From contig CAZRTM010000128.1 in the NCBI GenBank assembly GCA_964602995.1, positions 1-10,246 of the forward strand: a stretch of DNA of 10,246 nucleotides. Reading direction: 5' to 3'. Of the stretch, positions 1 to 6,292 are shown piece by piece. The notes under the pieces were generated by a model. That model was not told the origin of the DNA. It was given only the letters and a program-made list of their open reading frames with translations, and ran no database searches. Each line of letters opens with the position of its first letter. Within the stretch, counting starts at the first letter, position 1. This stretch comes from JAAYYY01 sp964602995 (lineage in GTDB: Bacteria > Chloroflexota > Anaerolineae > Promineifilales > Promineifilaceae). Position numbers and translations under genes: made by a program.

Positions 1-717
1 CCGACCAATCCCATGATGCGCCTGAGCGACATCGAGGCCATCGCCGATATCAGCCACGAAGCAGGGGCCTGGCTGGTGGTCGATAACACCTTCGCCTCGC
101 CAGCGTTGCAGCAGCCTTTGCGGCTCGGGGCCGACATGGTGGTCCACAGCACGACCAAATATATGGGCGGCCACTCAGACGTTGTGGGCGGCGTCGTCAT
201 TTTGAACGATACAGAGGCATACGAACAGTTGAAGTTTCTGCAAAACGCGATAGGCGCTGTGCCAGGACCTATGGACTGTTTCCTGACGTTGCGCGGCATC
301 AAGACCCTGTCCTTGCGCATGCAGCGGCACAGCGAGAATGGGTTGCGTGTGGCGCAGTTCCTGGCTGACCATCCCCAGGTGGCGGAGGTCCACTATCCCG
401 GCCTGGACAGCCACCCACAGTACGACCTGGCGCGGCGGCAAATGAGGGGGCCAGGTGGCATGTTATCGTTCCTGCTGCAGGGCGGCGAAGCAGCAGCCCG
501 CGCCGCCGTTCGAGGCGTCCGGCTCTTTACCCTGGCCGAATCGCTGGGCGGCGTGGAGTCACTGATCGAACTGCCGGCGCCTATGACTCACGCCTCGGTA
601 GCCGAATCGCCCCTGGCTGTTGATCCCGGTTTGGTTCGCCTCTCTGTTGGTATTGAAGATGTCGAAGACCTCATCGAAGATCTGGCTCGCGCTCTGAGTG
701 CAAGCGGAGGGTCGTGA
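1..717 (+). CDS. Cystathionine gamma-synthase/lyase-type PLP enzyme (5' partial)
   Basis: This is the C-terminal part of a trans-sulfuration enzyme of the Cys/Met metabolism PLP-dependent family. These enzymes make or cleave cystathionine, or sulfhydrylate activated homoserine, in the cytoplasm. The reading frame is open from base 1 and begins with PTNP, a family motif, so the gene starts outside the window and the first Met at base 13 is internal. Numbering from that Met, DNTFAS is at residues 24-29, the PLP-binding lysine is K49 in STTKY, and AESLGGVESLIE lies at 175-186. R209 in VRLSVGIED is the expected substrate-carboxylate arginine. About 238 residues are visible of a usual 380-400. Sequence alone does not separate synthase (metB-like), gamma-lyase and sulfhydrylase; the ESLGGVESL motif with PMTHAS fits the cystathionine gamma-synthase/lyase group. 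The stop overlaps the start of the next gene. Confidence 0.93.
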   Translation, partial: PTNPMMRLSDIEAIADISHEAGAWLVVDNTFASPALQQPLRLGADMVVHSTTKYMGGHSDVVGGVVILNDTEAYEQLKFLQNAIGAVPGPMDCFLTLRGIKTLSLRMQRHSENGLRVAQFLADHPQVAEVHYPGLDSHPQYDLARRQMRGPGGMLSFLLQGGEAAARAAVRGVRLFTLAESLGGVESLIELPAPMTHASVAESPLAVDPGLVRLSVGIEDVEDLIEDLARALSASGGS

Positions 718-1841
718 ATCTTAAAACGCCCGTTGAGCTGCTAAAAGAGACCTTTCAGGCCTGGCGCACAGACAGTACTCCGCTGTTGGCGGCTGCGATT
801 TCGTTCTACACTGTCTTTTCCCTGGCGCCGCTTCTGATTCTGGCCATTGCCGTCACTCGCTTCATTTACGGCGATGAGGCGCGGTTGCGGGTCACGGTGC
901 AGGCAAGCCGCTATGTGGGAGTGGCTGTGGCCGATGCCCTCGGTGTGCTGATTTCAAACGCCGGAGAAACAACCTCCGGCGTTGTCGCCGGTATCGTCGC
1001 TGCCTTCGCCCTGCTCTTTGGCGCTTCGGGCGTTTTTGCACAGATGATGGGCGCCCTGGACCGCATCTGGCACGTGCGGCCCAGCGGCGAACGCGGTGCG
1101 CTGGGCGCCATCGGAGACCGCTTCCTCGGTTTCTTGATGTTGCTGATCATCGGCGCTCTTTTTCTGTTGACGCTGGTTGTCAGCGCCGTTATCGCCCAGG
1201 CAAACGCGGTAGCCTCGATTTTCGCCCCTTCCTGGCTGGACTTCGCTCCAATCCTGAACATCATCGGCAGCCTCATTCTGACCACCTTGCTGTTTGCGGC
1301 CATCTACAAGGTGTTGCCGCGCGTCACACTCACCTGGCGCGACGTGTGGCTCGGCGCGGTGGCCACGGCCGGGCTGTTTGTGGTCGGTAAGGAGCTGATC
1401 AGCCTCTATCTCACGTTGGCCAACCCTACATCAGGGTACGACACCGCCGGTTCCCTCATTGTTTTGCTCACCTTCGTCTACTACTCGAGCCAGATCTTCC
1501 TTCTGGGCGCGGAGTTCACCAAGGTATACACGCACCGCTTTGGCTCGCATGGAGAGCTGGAATCCGGCATGGTGCGCTACCGCATTGTGCCGGAGCCTGA
1601 AGCGGAGCCGGCACTGCGCGCCGTCGCCGAGACAGTTCCGGCCAGGGACGTACAGATTATGGCCCGCCCGCTGGAAGGGCAGAGCGAAACACCGCCCTTC
1701 CAGCAGGCTACACAACCGTCCCCCACGCCGGACCCGGCTAGTGGCGAGCGCTCAGGCGTTATGCCGTGGCTTCTGGGGACGGTTGTGGCCTTTGTCGTGG
1801 GCTTGCTTGTTGGTGGTCGTGATCGGACATCCGCCAGATGA
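714..1841 (+). CDS. YihY/BrkB-family integral membrane protein
   Basis: A 375-residue inner-membrane protein of the BrkB/YihY family, once mislabelled ribonuclease BN; its molecular role is not settled. Family signs are STPLLAAAISFYTVFSLAPL at 21-40, a helix at 90-112 ending in WHVR (119-122), IYKVLPRV at 197-204, WRDVWLGA at 208-215 and the SSQIFLLGAEFTKVY block at 258-272. Six main hydrophobic segments are visible. The start is GTG, overlapping the previous stop as GTGA, with GGAGGG only 2-3 bases upstream, so translation is probably coupled. After the family core (about residue 275) comes a 70-residue polar, Pro/Glu/Gln-rich stretch and a further hydrophobic segment at 350-367. This makes it longer than a typical member of about 280-330 residues. 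The final 83 bp overlap the convergent MFS gene. Confidence 0.9.
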   Translation: MNLKTPVELLKETFQAWRTDSTPLLAAAISFYTVFSLAPLLILAIAVTRFIYGDEARLRVTVQASRYVGVAVADALGVLISNAGETTSGVVAGIVAAFALLFGASGVFAQMMGALDRIWHVRPSGERGALGAIGDRFLGFLMLLIIGALFLLTLVVSAVIAQANAVASIFAPSWLDFAPILNIIGSLILTTLLFAAIYKVLPRVTLTWRDVWLGAVATAGLFVVGKELISLYLTLANPTSGYDTAGSLIVLLTFVYYSSQIFLLGAEFTKVYTHRFGSHGELESGMVRYRIVPEPEAEPALRAVAETVPARDVQIMARPLEGQSETPPFQQATQPSPTPDPASGERSGVMPWLLGTVVAFVVGLLVGGRDRTSAR

Positions 1842-3012
1842 TCAGCAACAGCAACAACAGCGCGCCCAGGCTGACCCAGAGCGTGGCCTGAGTCAACCCC
1901 ACAGCTTCCGCCGCCAGGCCGAATAGTAGAGGGAGCGGCAGGATAGAAAACAGCGATTGCACCGCGGTCACTGCGCCGGCGTTGCCGGGAACAGTGAGCA
2001 GCGATTGCGCTCTACCAATGGGCCAGTAGACGGTCAGCAGGAAATTCAGGGGGATGGCCAGCAGGAAGCGGGGCCAGATGCCGGGCAGGAAGAGCCACAG
2101 GGGGTAGACGATCAGCAGACCAATGCTGGCTACCGTTAGAATGCGCCGGTGTCCCGCTTGTGGCAGCCAGCGCTCCAGAATGAGCAGGGTGACCAGACTG
2201 GTAACCATTTCCAGCCCCTTGTAGATACCGATCAGCGCCTGGCTCATGCCCGCTTCTTCATTGAGCCATACTGTGCGGAAAAGGATGGGCGCTTCCAGAA
2301 CGTCGAAAACCAGCAGGAAGGCCAACCACTGCCACATCTGCTTGTTGCGCAGGACGGTGCGCAAATTCTGAAACAGAGTGCGCACGAGCGGCTGGCCATC
2401 GTTTTGCTCGCTGTTAGGCGGCAGGGGGAAGGGGGTGCGCAGTAGCAACACGGCGTAGACAACGCTGCCCAGCCCCAGGCCGACAAGCAGCCCGCGCCAG
2501 GACAGCCCGGCCCACACGGCGGCTGCCACGAGCAGAGGCGCCAGCAGGGCGCCAATGGTGTCAATGGTTGTGGCGCGGGTAAAGATGGCATCGGGCGCGT
2601 CCGGGTGGCTTTCCACCAGGACCACATCGGCGGTGTGGGCCAGGGGGCCTGAGGCCAGGCCGTAAATGGCAAAACCTAATAGCAGGATGAGAAAGGTGGG
2701 GGCCACGCCCATCAGGGCCGTGGCAATGCCAACGCCTGCTGCGCCCCAGGCCAGCAGCCAGCGACGATGCCAGACGTCGATGAGCAGCGCGGCGATAGGC
2801 TCGACGACAGCCGCGACGTAGTTTAACGCCAGGTGCAGAAGACTGATTTGGGTATAGGTGAGGCCCAGGTGCGCGCGCAGGGTGGGCATGAGCACGTCAG
2901 GCAGGCCGCTTAATATCTCATCCGTGAAGCGCCCGCCAAGCGCCAATCGAATAGCGCGCGGCGCCACACCTGGGGCATGGGGAATGGAAGGAAGTCTGAA
3001 TTGGGAAAGCAT
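1759..3012 (-). CDS. Major facilitator superfamily transporter
   Basis: A 417-residue polytopic membrane protein with about 12 hydrophobic segments, typical of MFS secondary transporters in length and layout. A motif-A-like loop between helices 2 and 3 reads IDVWHRRW at 78-85. A polar central loop at about 196-228 separates the two six-helix halves. The substrate cannot be told; sugars, drugs and other small molecules are all possible. The ATG at 3012 is supported by GGAG six bases upstream, although the frame stays open up to the N gap at 3058, so a longer N-terminus is not excluded. It is the last gene of the minus-strand dnaX cluster. The last 24 or so residues are hydrophilic and Gln/Pro-rich and lie antisense to the end of the BrkB gene. 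No terminator is visible between the two genes. Confidence 0.85.
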   Translation of the reverse strand: MLSQFRLPSIPHAPGVAPRAIRLALGGRFTDEILSGLPDVLMPTLRAHLGLTYTQISLLHLALNYVAAVVEPIAALLIDVWHRRWLLAWGAAGVGIATALMGVAPTFLILLLGFAIYGLASGPLAHTADVVLVESHPDAPDAIFTRATTIDTIGALLAPLLVAAAVWAGLSWRGLLVGLGLGSVVYAVLLLRTPFPLPPNSEQNDGQPLVRTLFQNLRTVLRNKQMWQWLAFLLVFDVLEAPILFRTVWLNEEAGMSQALIGIYKGLEMVTSLVTLLILERWLPQAGHRRILTVASIGLLIVYPLWLFLPGIWPRFLLAIPLNFLLTVYWPIGRAQSLLTVPGNAGAVTAVQSLFSILPLPLLFGLAAEAVGLTQATLWVSLGALLLLLLIIWRMSDHDHQQASPRQRPQPSPEATA

Positions 3013-3018
3013 CTTTTT

Positions 3019-3022
3019 CTCC
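3019..3022 (-). promoter_or_regulatory. Shine-Dalgarno GGAG for the MFS gene
   Basis: GGAG followed by six bases (AAAAAG) and ATG. It decides the start of the MFS gene, because the reading frame itself is open further upstream to the assembly gap. Confidence 0.65.
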
Positions 3023-3058
3023 AGATACGACTGTGTGTAAGGCGTAGGTAGAACAGGT

Positions 3059-3158
3059 NNNNNNNNNNNNNNNNNNNNNNNNNNNNNNNNNNNNNNNNNN
3101 NNNNNNNNNNNNNNNNNNNNNNNNNNNNNNNNNNNNNNNNNNNNNNNNNNNNNNNNNN
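3059..3158. other. Assembly gap (100 N) hiding the GNAT gene end
   Basis: Exactly 100 N, the conventional placeholder for a scaffold gap of unknown size. The 55 bases on each side do not repeat one another, so here sequence is really missing. The hidden part should hold the last 10-20 codons and stop of the acetyltransferase gene, and may hold more. Confidence 0.95.
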
Positions 3159-3677
3159 ATCGTGGCGTTGCCCATCGCGCAAGAGGTGTTCGCGAAAAGT
3201 GCCTTCGCGCTGGAAGCCCAGCCGTTCGTAGAGGGTGATCGCCGCCGTGTTGTAATCAAAGACGGTGAGGCAGATGCGGTGCAGGTTAAGCTCGTGGAAG
3301 GCAAAGTGCAAGAGAAGGCGCATCGCTTCGCGTCCATAGCCCTGTCCACGGTCCGCTTCCTCGCCCACACCAATGGAGACAAAACTGGTACCGTGCGTCC
3401 AGGCAACGCCATCCAGCTCCAGCAGGCCGATGATGCGGTTGGTATCCACCAGGCGAATGGCAAAGAGGAAGGTGTTCGGATCCTCTTGCCGTTTTTGCAG
3501 TCGCTCGGCAAGCTGCTTTTCACTGAGAGGGGCGGCCGGCTGACTGTCATAGAGGCGCAGGAAAGCGGTGTCCTGGTACCACTCCGCTATCGTCTCCATA
3601 TCCTCTTCGCGAACAGCGTTCAGCTTCACCTTTTCACCGCAGAGCAACTTTTCGCGCTTCATCTCCGATTCGCTCAA
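3159..3677 (-). CDS. GNAT-family N-acetyltransferase (RimJ/RimL-like), 3' end lost in gap
   Basis: A GCN5-related acetyltransferase of the RimJ/RimL (Acetyltransf_3) type, transferring acetyl from acetyl-CoA to an amine; the substrate is unknown. A total of 173 codons are visible before the assembly gap, and the family is usually about 180-190 residues, so only the C-terminal tail is missing. Seen in order: the N-terminal LREED-like start of the fold (VREEDMETIAEWY, 22-34), IGLLELDGV at 83-91, the acetyl-CoA pyrophosphate loop RGQGYG at 110-115, and the C-terminal signature NTAAITLYERLGF at 143-155 followed by EGTFREH. The annotated start is TTG at 3677, which overlaps the stop of the upstream DUF92 gene and has AAAGGA just before it. 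An ATG five codons further in (3662) is the alternative. Apparent coding continuing past the N run towards 2910 overlaps the MFS gene and is not real. Confidence 0.88.
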
Positions 3678-4489
3678 CTTTCCTTTGTGCCTTTGAGCAG
3701 CCGGCTAAGTGCAACGGCGATGAGGCCGCCTACCACGGACGCAAAGAGATTGACAAGGTCGTTATTCAGCCAGGACCAGCCGCGCAGGGGGCGCGTCTGG
3801 TGTCCACACTTATGTATTTTACGCTCAGTCTCCTTTTTGCAATAGTCGCAATAGAAAATTTGCTGCACCGTGGCGCCCAGCAGGCTGTCGAACAGGGAGC
3901 CGGTCAGCCCGGCCAAGGCGCCAATGAGGATTGCGTGCCAGGGTTGTTGCCTCTCTTTGCCCACTGCGGCGGCCACTCCGATGAGAGCGCCGCCCAGGAA
4001 TGAAACCAGGGTGCCCAGGGTGGAGATGGCTCCTGACGTGCCTACCGGGGCCGGACGGCCGTTGGTGATCAGGCGCGGCGGGCGTTGGCTGAGCGTGCCC
4101 AATTCCGTGGCCCAGGTGTCAGCATTGGCTGTGGCTGTCGCGCCTAGAAAGAAGGGGAACCAGGCTGAAGAAGGTGATAGCTGGCTGAGGAGGGCGGCTG
4201 TGGCGCCCGCGCCGCCGTTGGCCAACGCCTGAGCAAAATCGCGGCGGTGGCCTTTGTCGAATTTTTCGGCGGCCGTCTGTTTTTCCCTTTCCTTAAAGTG
4301 GGAGAGCAGGCTGGAGCTGATGAAAAAGAAGGCCAGGAGCAGGCCCCAGCTCCAGCCGCCAAGCCCAATGGTCAGCGTGCCCACAAGCAGCGCGCCAAAG
4401 ATTCCCGAGGGGGAGAGCGAGCCGCGCCAGAATGAGACCAGGGCGGCGACAGTGCTGAAGCCGAAGGCGGAGAACAGTCTGCGGATCAT
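3674..4489 (-). CDS. DUF92 (TMEM19-type) integral membrane protein
   Basis: A 271-residue membrane protein of the DUF92 family. Plant members include VTE6, a phytyl-phosphate kinase, and animal members include TMEM19; the bacterial role is largely unknown, and an isoprenoid-phosphate substrate here would be inference only. Family motifs seen are FAQALANGG (85-93), ANADTWATELG (121-131), PRLIT (138-142), PVGTSGAIS (148-156), GSLFDSLLGAT (197-207) and WLNNDLVNLF (240-249). Six or so hydrophobic segments are visible. A loop at 213-230 carries C214, C217, C228 and H230, which could form a metal-binding site and is, as I recall, common in bacterial members. Once the artefactual gap upstream is collapsed, the start lies 25 bases after the stop of the five-helix membrane protein. 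Its TGA overlaps the TTG start of the GNAT gene. No strong ribosome binding site is visible. Confidence 0.9.
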   Translation of the reverse strand: MIRRLFSAFGFSTVAALVSFWRGSLSPSGIFGALLVGTLTIGLGGWSWGLLLAFFFISSSLLSHFKEREKQTAAEKFDKGHRRDFAQALANGGAGATAALLSQLSPSSAWFPFFLGATATANADTWATELGTLSQRPPRLITNGRPAPVGTSGAISTLGTLVSFLGGALIGVAAAVGKERQQPWHAILIGALAGLTGSLFDSLLGATVQQIFYCDYCKKETERKIHKCGHQTRPLRGWSWLNNDLVNLFASVVGGLIAVALSRLLKGTKES

Positions 4490-4513
4490 CAGGGCGCTCG
4501 CGGCTGGTCAGGC

Positions 4514-4568
4514 GTCACCGGATGGTGAACACCAGGGTGACCAGCGTGGCTACCTGCACCAGAAGGCC
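4514..4568. repeat. 55-bp direct repeat, copy 1, left of the N gap
   Basis: Identical base for base to 4669-4723 on the other side of the 100-N run. It contains the last 17 codons and stop of the neighbouring membrane protein. It is best read as the same DNA present at the ends of two contigs, not as a biological repeat. Confidence 0.9.
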
Positions 4569-4668
4569 NNNNNNNNNNNNNNNNNNNNNNNNNNNNNNNN
4601 NNNNNNNNNNNNNNNNNNNNNNNNNNNNNNNNNNNNNNNNNNNNNNNNNNNNNNNNNNNNNNNNNNNN
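4569..4668. other. Assembly gap (100 N), probably artefactual
   Basis: Exactly 100 N, bounded on both sides by the same 55-bp sequence. The two contigs most likely overlap by these 55 bp, so no sequence is missing and the true molecule is about 155 bp shorter here. Confidence 0.9.
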
Positions 4669-4723
4669 GTCACCGGATGGTGAACACCAGGGTGACCAGC
4701 GTGGCTACCTGCACCAGAAGGCC
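4669..4723. repeat. 55-bp direct repeat, copy 2, right of the N gap
   Basis: Identical to 4514-4568. This copy joins directly onto the body of the five-helix membrane protein and encodes its C-terminus (ending TLVFTIR, stop). Confidence 0.9.
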
Positions 4724-5248
4724 GGTGGCCCAAAGCAGGTAGGCCAGAACAGGCTCGTTCCGGTTGCGGTAAAAGGAAAGGCCCAGGAGGCCGTTGAGGA
4801 GCCAGGCCAGCAGCGCGAACAGGGGGAGCAGGAGCAGACGGCGCGGCGCCACGACACGAGCCGCGATGTTATTGCCTGTCTCAAACCTGACCTGCAGCGG
4901 TAAGCTGGGATAACGAGCCGCCAGGTAGGCGAACGACAGGAGGCCGGCAATCAGTGCCGCGAGAAGCAAGAGGCGGGCGACCGGGTCTTGCCACAGCGGC
5001 CAGTTGAGAAAATCAGGGGCGGGGGTGCTTTCGTCGCCGGGGGCCAGACGCAGCCTGGAGACGCGACGAGCGACGAAGACCAGCGCCGGAACCGAAGCCA
5101 GCAGGCCTAAGGCCCAGATGAGGCTCTGGAGGGAGAAGGGAGAGAGGAAAAGCAGCGCCAGCAACGCCACGTCGAGCAAAACCAGGCTGCCGATGAGGGC
5201 GTAGCCGGTGCTGGCATCTGGTAAATCGGTTCGTGGCGTCTCTGGCAT
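4670..5248 (-). CDS. Small five-helix membrane protein, DUF1648-like (hypothetical)
   Basis: A 192-residue protein of unknown function with five predicted membrane segments, roughly residues 14-37, 40-62, 91-111, 136-158 and 167-190. The stretch YPSLPLQVRF plus a following G (113-125) resembles the LP-x-IP-x-HF-x-G motif of DUF1648 proteins, which usually lies just after a helix as it does here. That match is from memory and weak. It sits between recR and the DUF92 gene on the same strand, starting 31 bases after the recR stop, so it is probably co-transcribed. No good Shine-Dalgarno is visible at the ATG. The stop lies inside the 55-bp repeat and is the same in both copies, so the protein is complete despite the adjacent gap. 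Confidence 0.75.
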   Translation of the reverse strand: MPETPRTDLPDASTGYALIGSLVLLDVALLALLFLSPFSLQSLIWALGLLASVPALVFVARRVSRLRLAPGDESTPAPDFLNWPLWQDPVARLLLLAALIAGLLSFAYLAARYPSLPLQVRFETGNNIAARVVAPRRLLLLPLFALLAWLLNGLLGLSFYRNRNEPVLAYLLWATGLLVQVATLVTLVFTIR

Positions 5249-5279
5249 CAGAGTAGGGCGCTAGGGCCTATGCCTGTGT

Positions 5280-5888
5280 CTATAAGGCGTGGCGCCCTTC
5301 CAACGCTCGTGTGAGGGTGATCTCATCCGTGTACTCCAGGTCACCGCCCACGGAAAGGCCGCGCGCCAGGCGTGTAAGCCTCACTCCTTCAAACTCCCCC
5401 AGACGGCGCTGTAGATAGAGCGTTGTGGCGTCACCCTCCAGCGTGGCGTTGGTGGCGATGATCACTTCGCGGAAATCGCCTACTTCCAGCCGCCGTACCA
5501 GCTCTTCAATCTTCAAATCTTCCGGCCCAATGCCCTCGACAGGAGAGATGGCGCCGTGCAGGACGTGATAGAGGCCCTTGTAGGCGCGAGAGCGTTCCAG
5601 GGCCACGACGTCCAGCGGTTCTTCTACCACACAAAGCAGATCGCGGTCCCGGTCGTCGCCGAGACAGATAGCGCAGGGATCTTGCTCTGTGATGTTGAAG
5701 CAGACGGAACAGAGCTGCGTCTTTTCGCGCAGATCCTGCAAGGCGGCAGAGAGATCAAGCGCCTGGTCATTGGCGGCGCGCAACAGGTAGAAGGTGAGGC
5801 GCGCCGCTGATTTGGGGCCGATGCCTGGCAGGCGGGCAAATTCGTCAATCAGCCGCTGAACCGGACGTGGCAATACGTTGGTTGCCAC
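5280..5888 (-). CDS. recR: Recombination mediator protein RecR
   Basis: RecR works with RecO (and RecF) to load RecA onto single-stranded DNA at gaps during recombinational repair. The 202-residue length is standard. In order: a helix-hairpin-helix LPGIGPKSAARL at 20-31; a four-cysteine zinc motif at C60, C63, C72 and C75; a Toprim domain from about residue 83 (LLCVVEEPLDV, then ATNATLEGD at 145-153); and the C-terminal ARGLSVGGDLEYTDEITL block at 175-192. The start is GTG, only 3 bases after the ybaB stop, so coupled translation is likely. The N-terminal MATNVLPRPVQRLIDEF lines up with the normal RecR start. The ybaB-recR order behind dnaX is a very common bacterial arrangement. Confidence 0.97.
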   Translation of the reverse strand: MATNVLPRPVQRLIDEFARLPGIGPKSAARLTFYLLRAANDQALDLSAALQDLREKTQLCSVCFNITEQDPCAICLGDDRDRDLLCVVEEPLDVVALERSRAYKGLYHVLHGAISPVEGIGPEDLKIEELVRRLEVGDFREVIIATNATLEGDATTLYLQRRLGEFEGVRLTRLARGLSVGGDLEYTDEITLTRALEGRHAL

Positions 5889-5891
5889 CGC

Positions 5892-6260
5892 TTACATTCC
5901 CAGCCCGCCCAGCAGGCTGTTAATGTCCATGCCGCCGGTCAGGCCTTCCATCTTCTCGGCTGCCATGGCCTGCGACTGCTCGATGGCGGCGTTGACGGCT
6001 GCAACGAGCATATCCTGTAACATTTCAACGTCTTCAGGGTCCACAACCTCGGGATCGATGGTGATCGACTGCACCCGCTGGTGTCCGGTGATTTCGACGC
6101 TGATCACGCCGCCGGCAGCGGTGACGGTCACGGTCTCGTCAGCCAGCGCTTCCTGCTGCCGCGCCATTTCCTCTTGCATCTGCTGCACCTGGGACATCAG
6201 GTCGTTGGGGTTCATGCTCCCTTTCTTTCTCGGCTTTCTGCCGTATGGTCTCTTGGCCAT
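5892..6260 (-). CDS. ebfC: YbaB/EbfC-family nucleoid-associated protein
   Basis: A 122-residue member of the YbaB/EbfC DNA-binding family, small dimeric proteins that bind DNA and associate with the nucleoid. The core runs from NPNDLMSQVQQMQEEM (about 17-32, an amphipathic, probably coiled helix) through the conserved strand region TVTVTAAGGVISVEITG (43-59) and DPEDVEMLQDMLVAAVNAA to a Gly/Met/Leu-rich tail. Residues 2-14 are an extra, strongly basic extension (KRPYGRKPRKKG); many homologues would start near the Met at 16. The upstream ATG is favoured because AAGGAG lies six bases before it. It sits 32 bases after the dnaX stop and 3 bases before recR. Confidence 0.95.
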   Translation of the reverse strand: MAKRPYGRKPRKKGSMNPNDLMSQVQQMQEEMARQQEALADETVTVTAAGGVISVEITGHQRVQSITIDPEVVDPEDVEMLQDMLVAAVNAAIEQSQAMAAEKMEGLTGGMDINSLLGGLGM

Positions 6261-6266
6261 AGATAA

Positions 6267-6272
6267 CTCCTT
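6267..6272 (-). promoter_or_regulatory. Shine-Dalgarno AAGGAG for ybaB
   Basis: AAGGAG with a six-base spacer (TTATCT) before ATG. It is the strongest ribosome binding site in the cluster and supports including the basic N-terminal extension of the YbaB protein. Confidence 0.8.
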
Positions 6273-6292
6273 CTAATTACTGGAAAAGGTCA

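Noticed and set aside
2910..3158. Apparent continuation of the GNAT reading frame through the N run to 2910
   Set aside because: The gap length is arbitrary, so the frame across it means nothing. The part beyond the gap overlaps the well-supported MFS gene in another frame and does not look like an acetyltransferase tail.
3162..3845. A 227-codon plus-strand open frame opposite the GNAT and DUF92 genes
   Set aside because: It is antisense to two recognised families, spans their junction, has no family motifs and reflects the high GC content.
4514..4723. Tandem or attachment-site-like 55-bp direct repeat
   Set aside because: The copies sit exactly at both edges of a 100-N placeholder and encode the same gene end. 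Contig overlap explains this better than a biological repeat.
5249..5279. Near-palindrome TAGGGCCTA between recR and the membrane protein as an operator or terminator
   Set aside because: It is only an imperfect inverted repeat, with no stable stem and no T run, inside a 31-base operon spacer.
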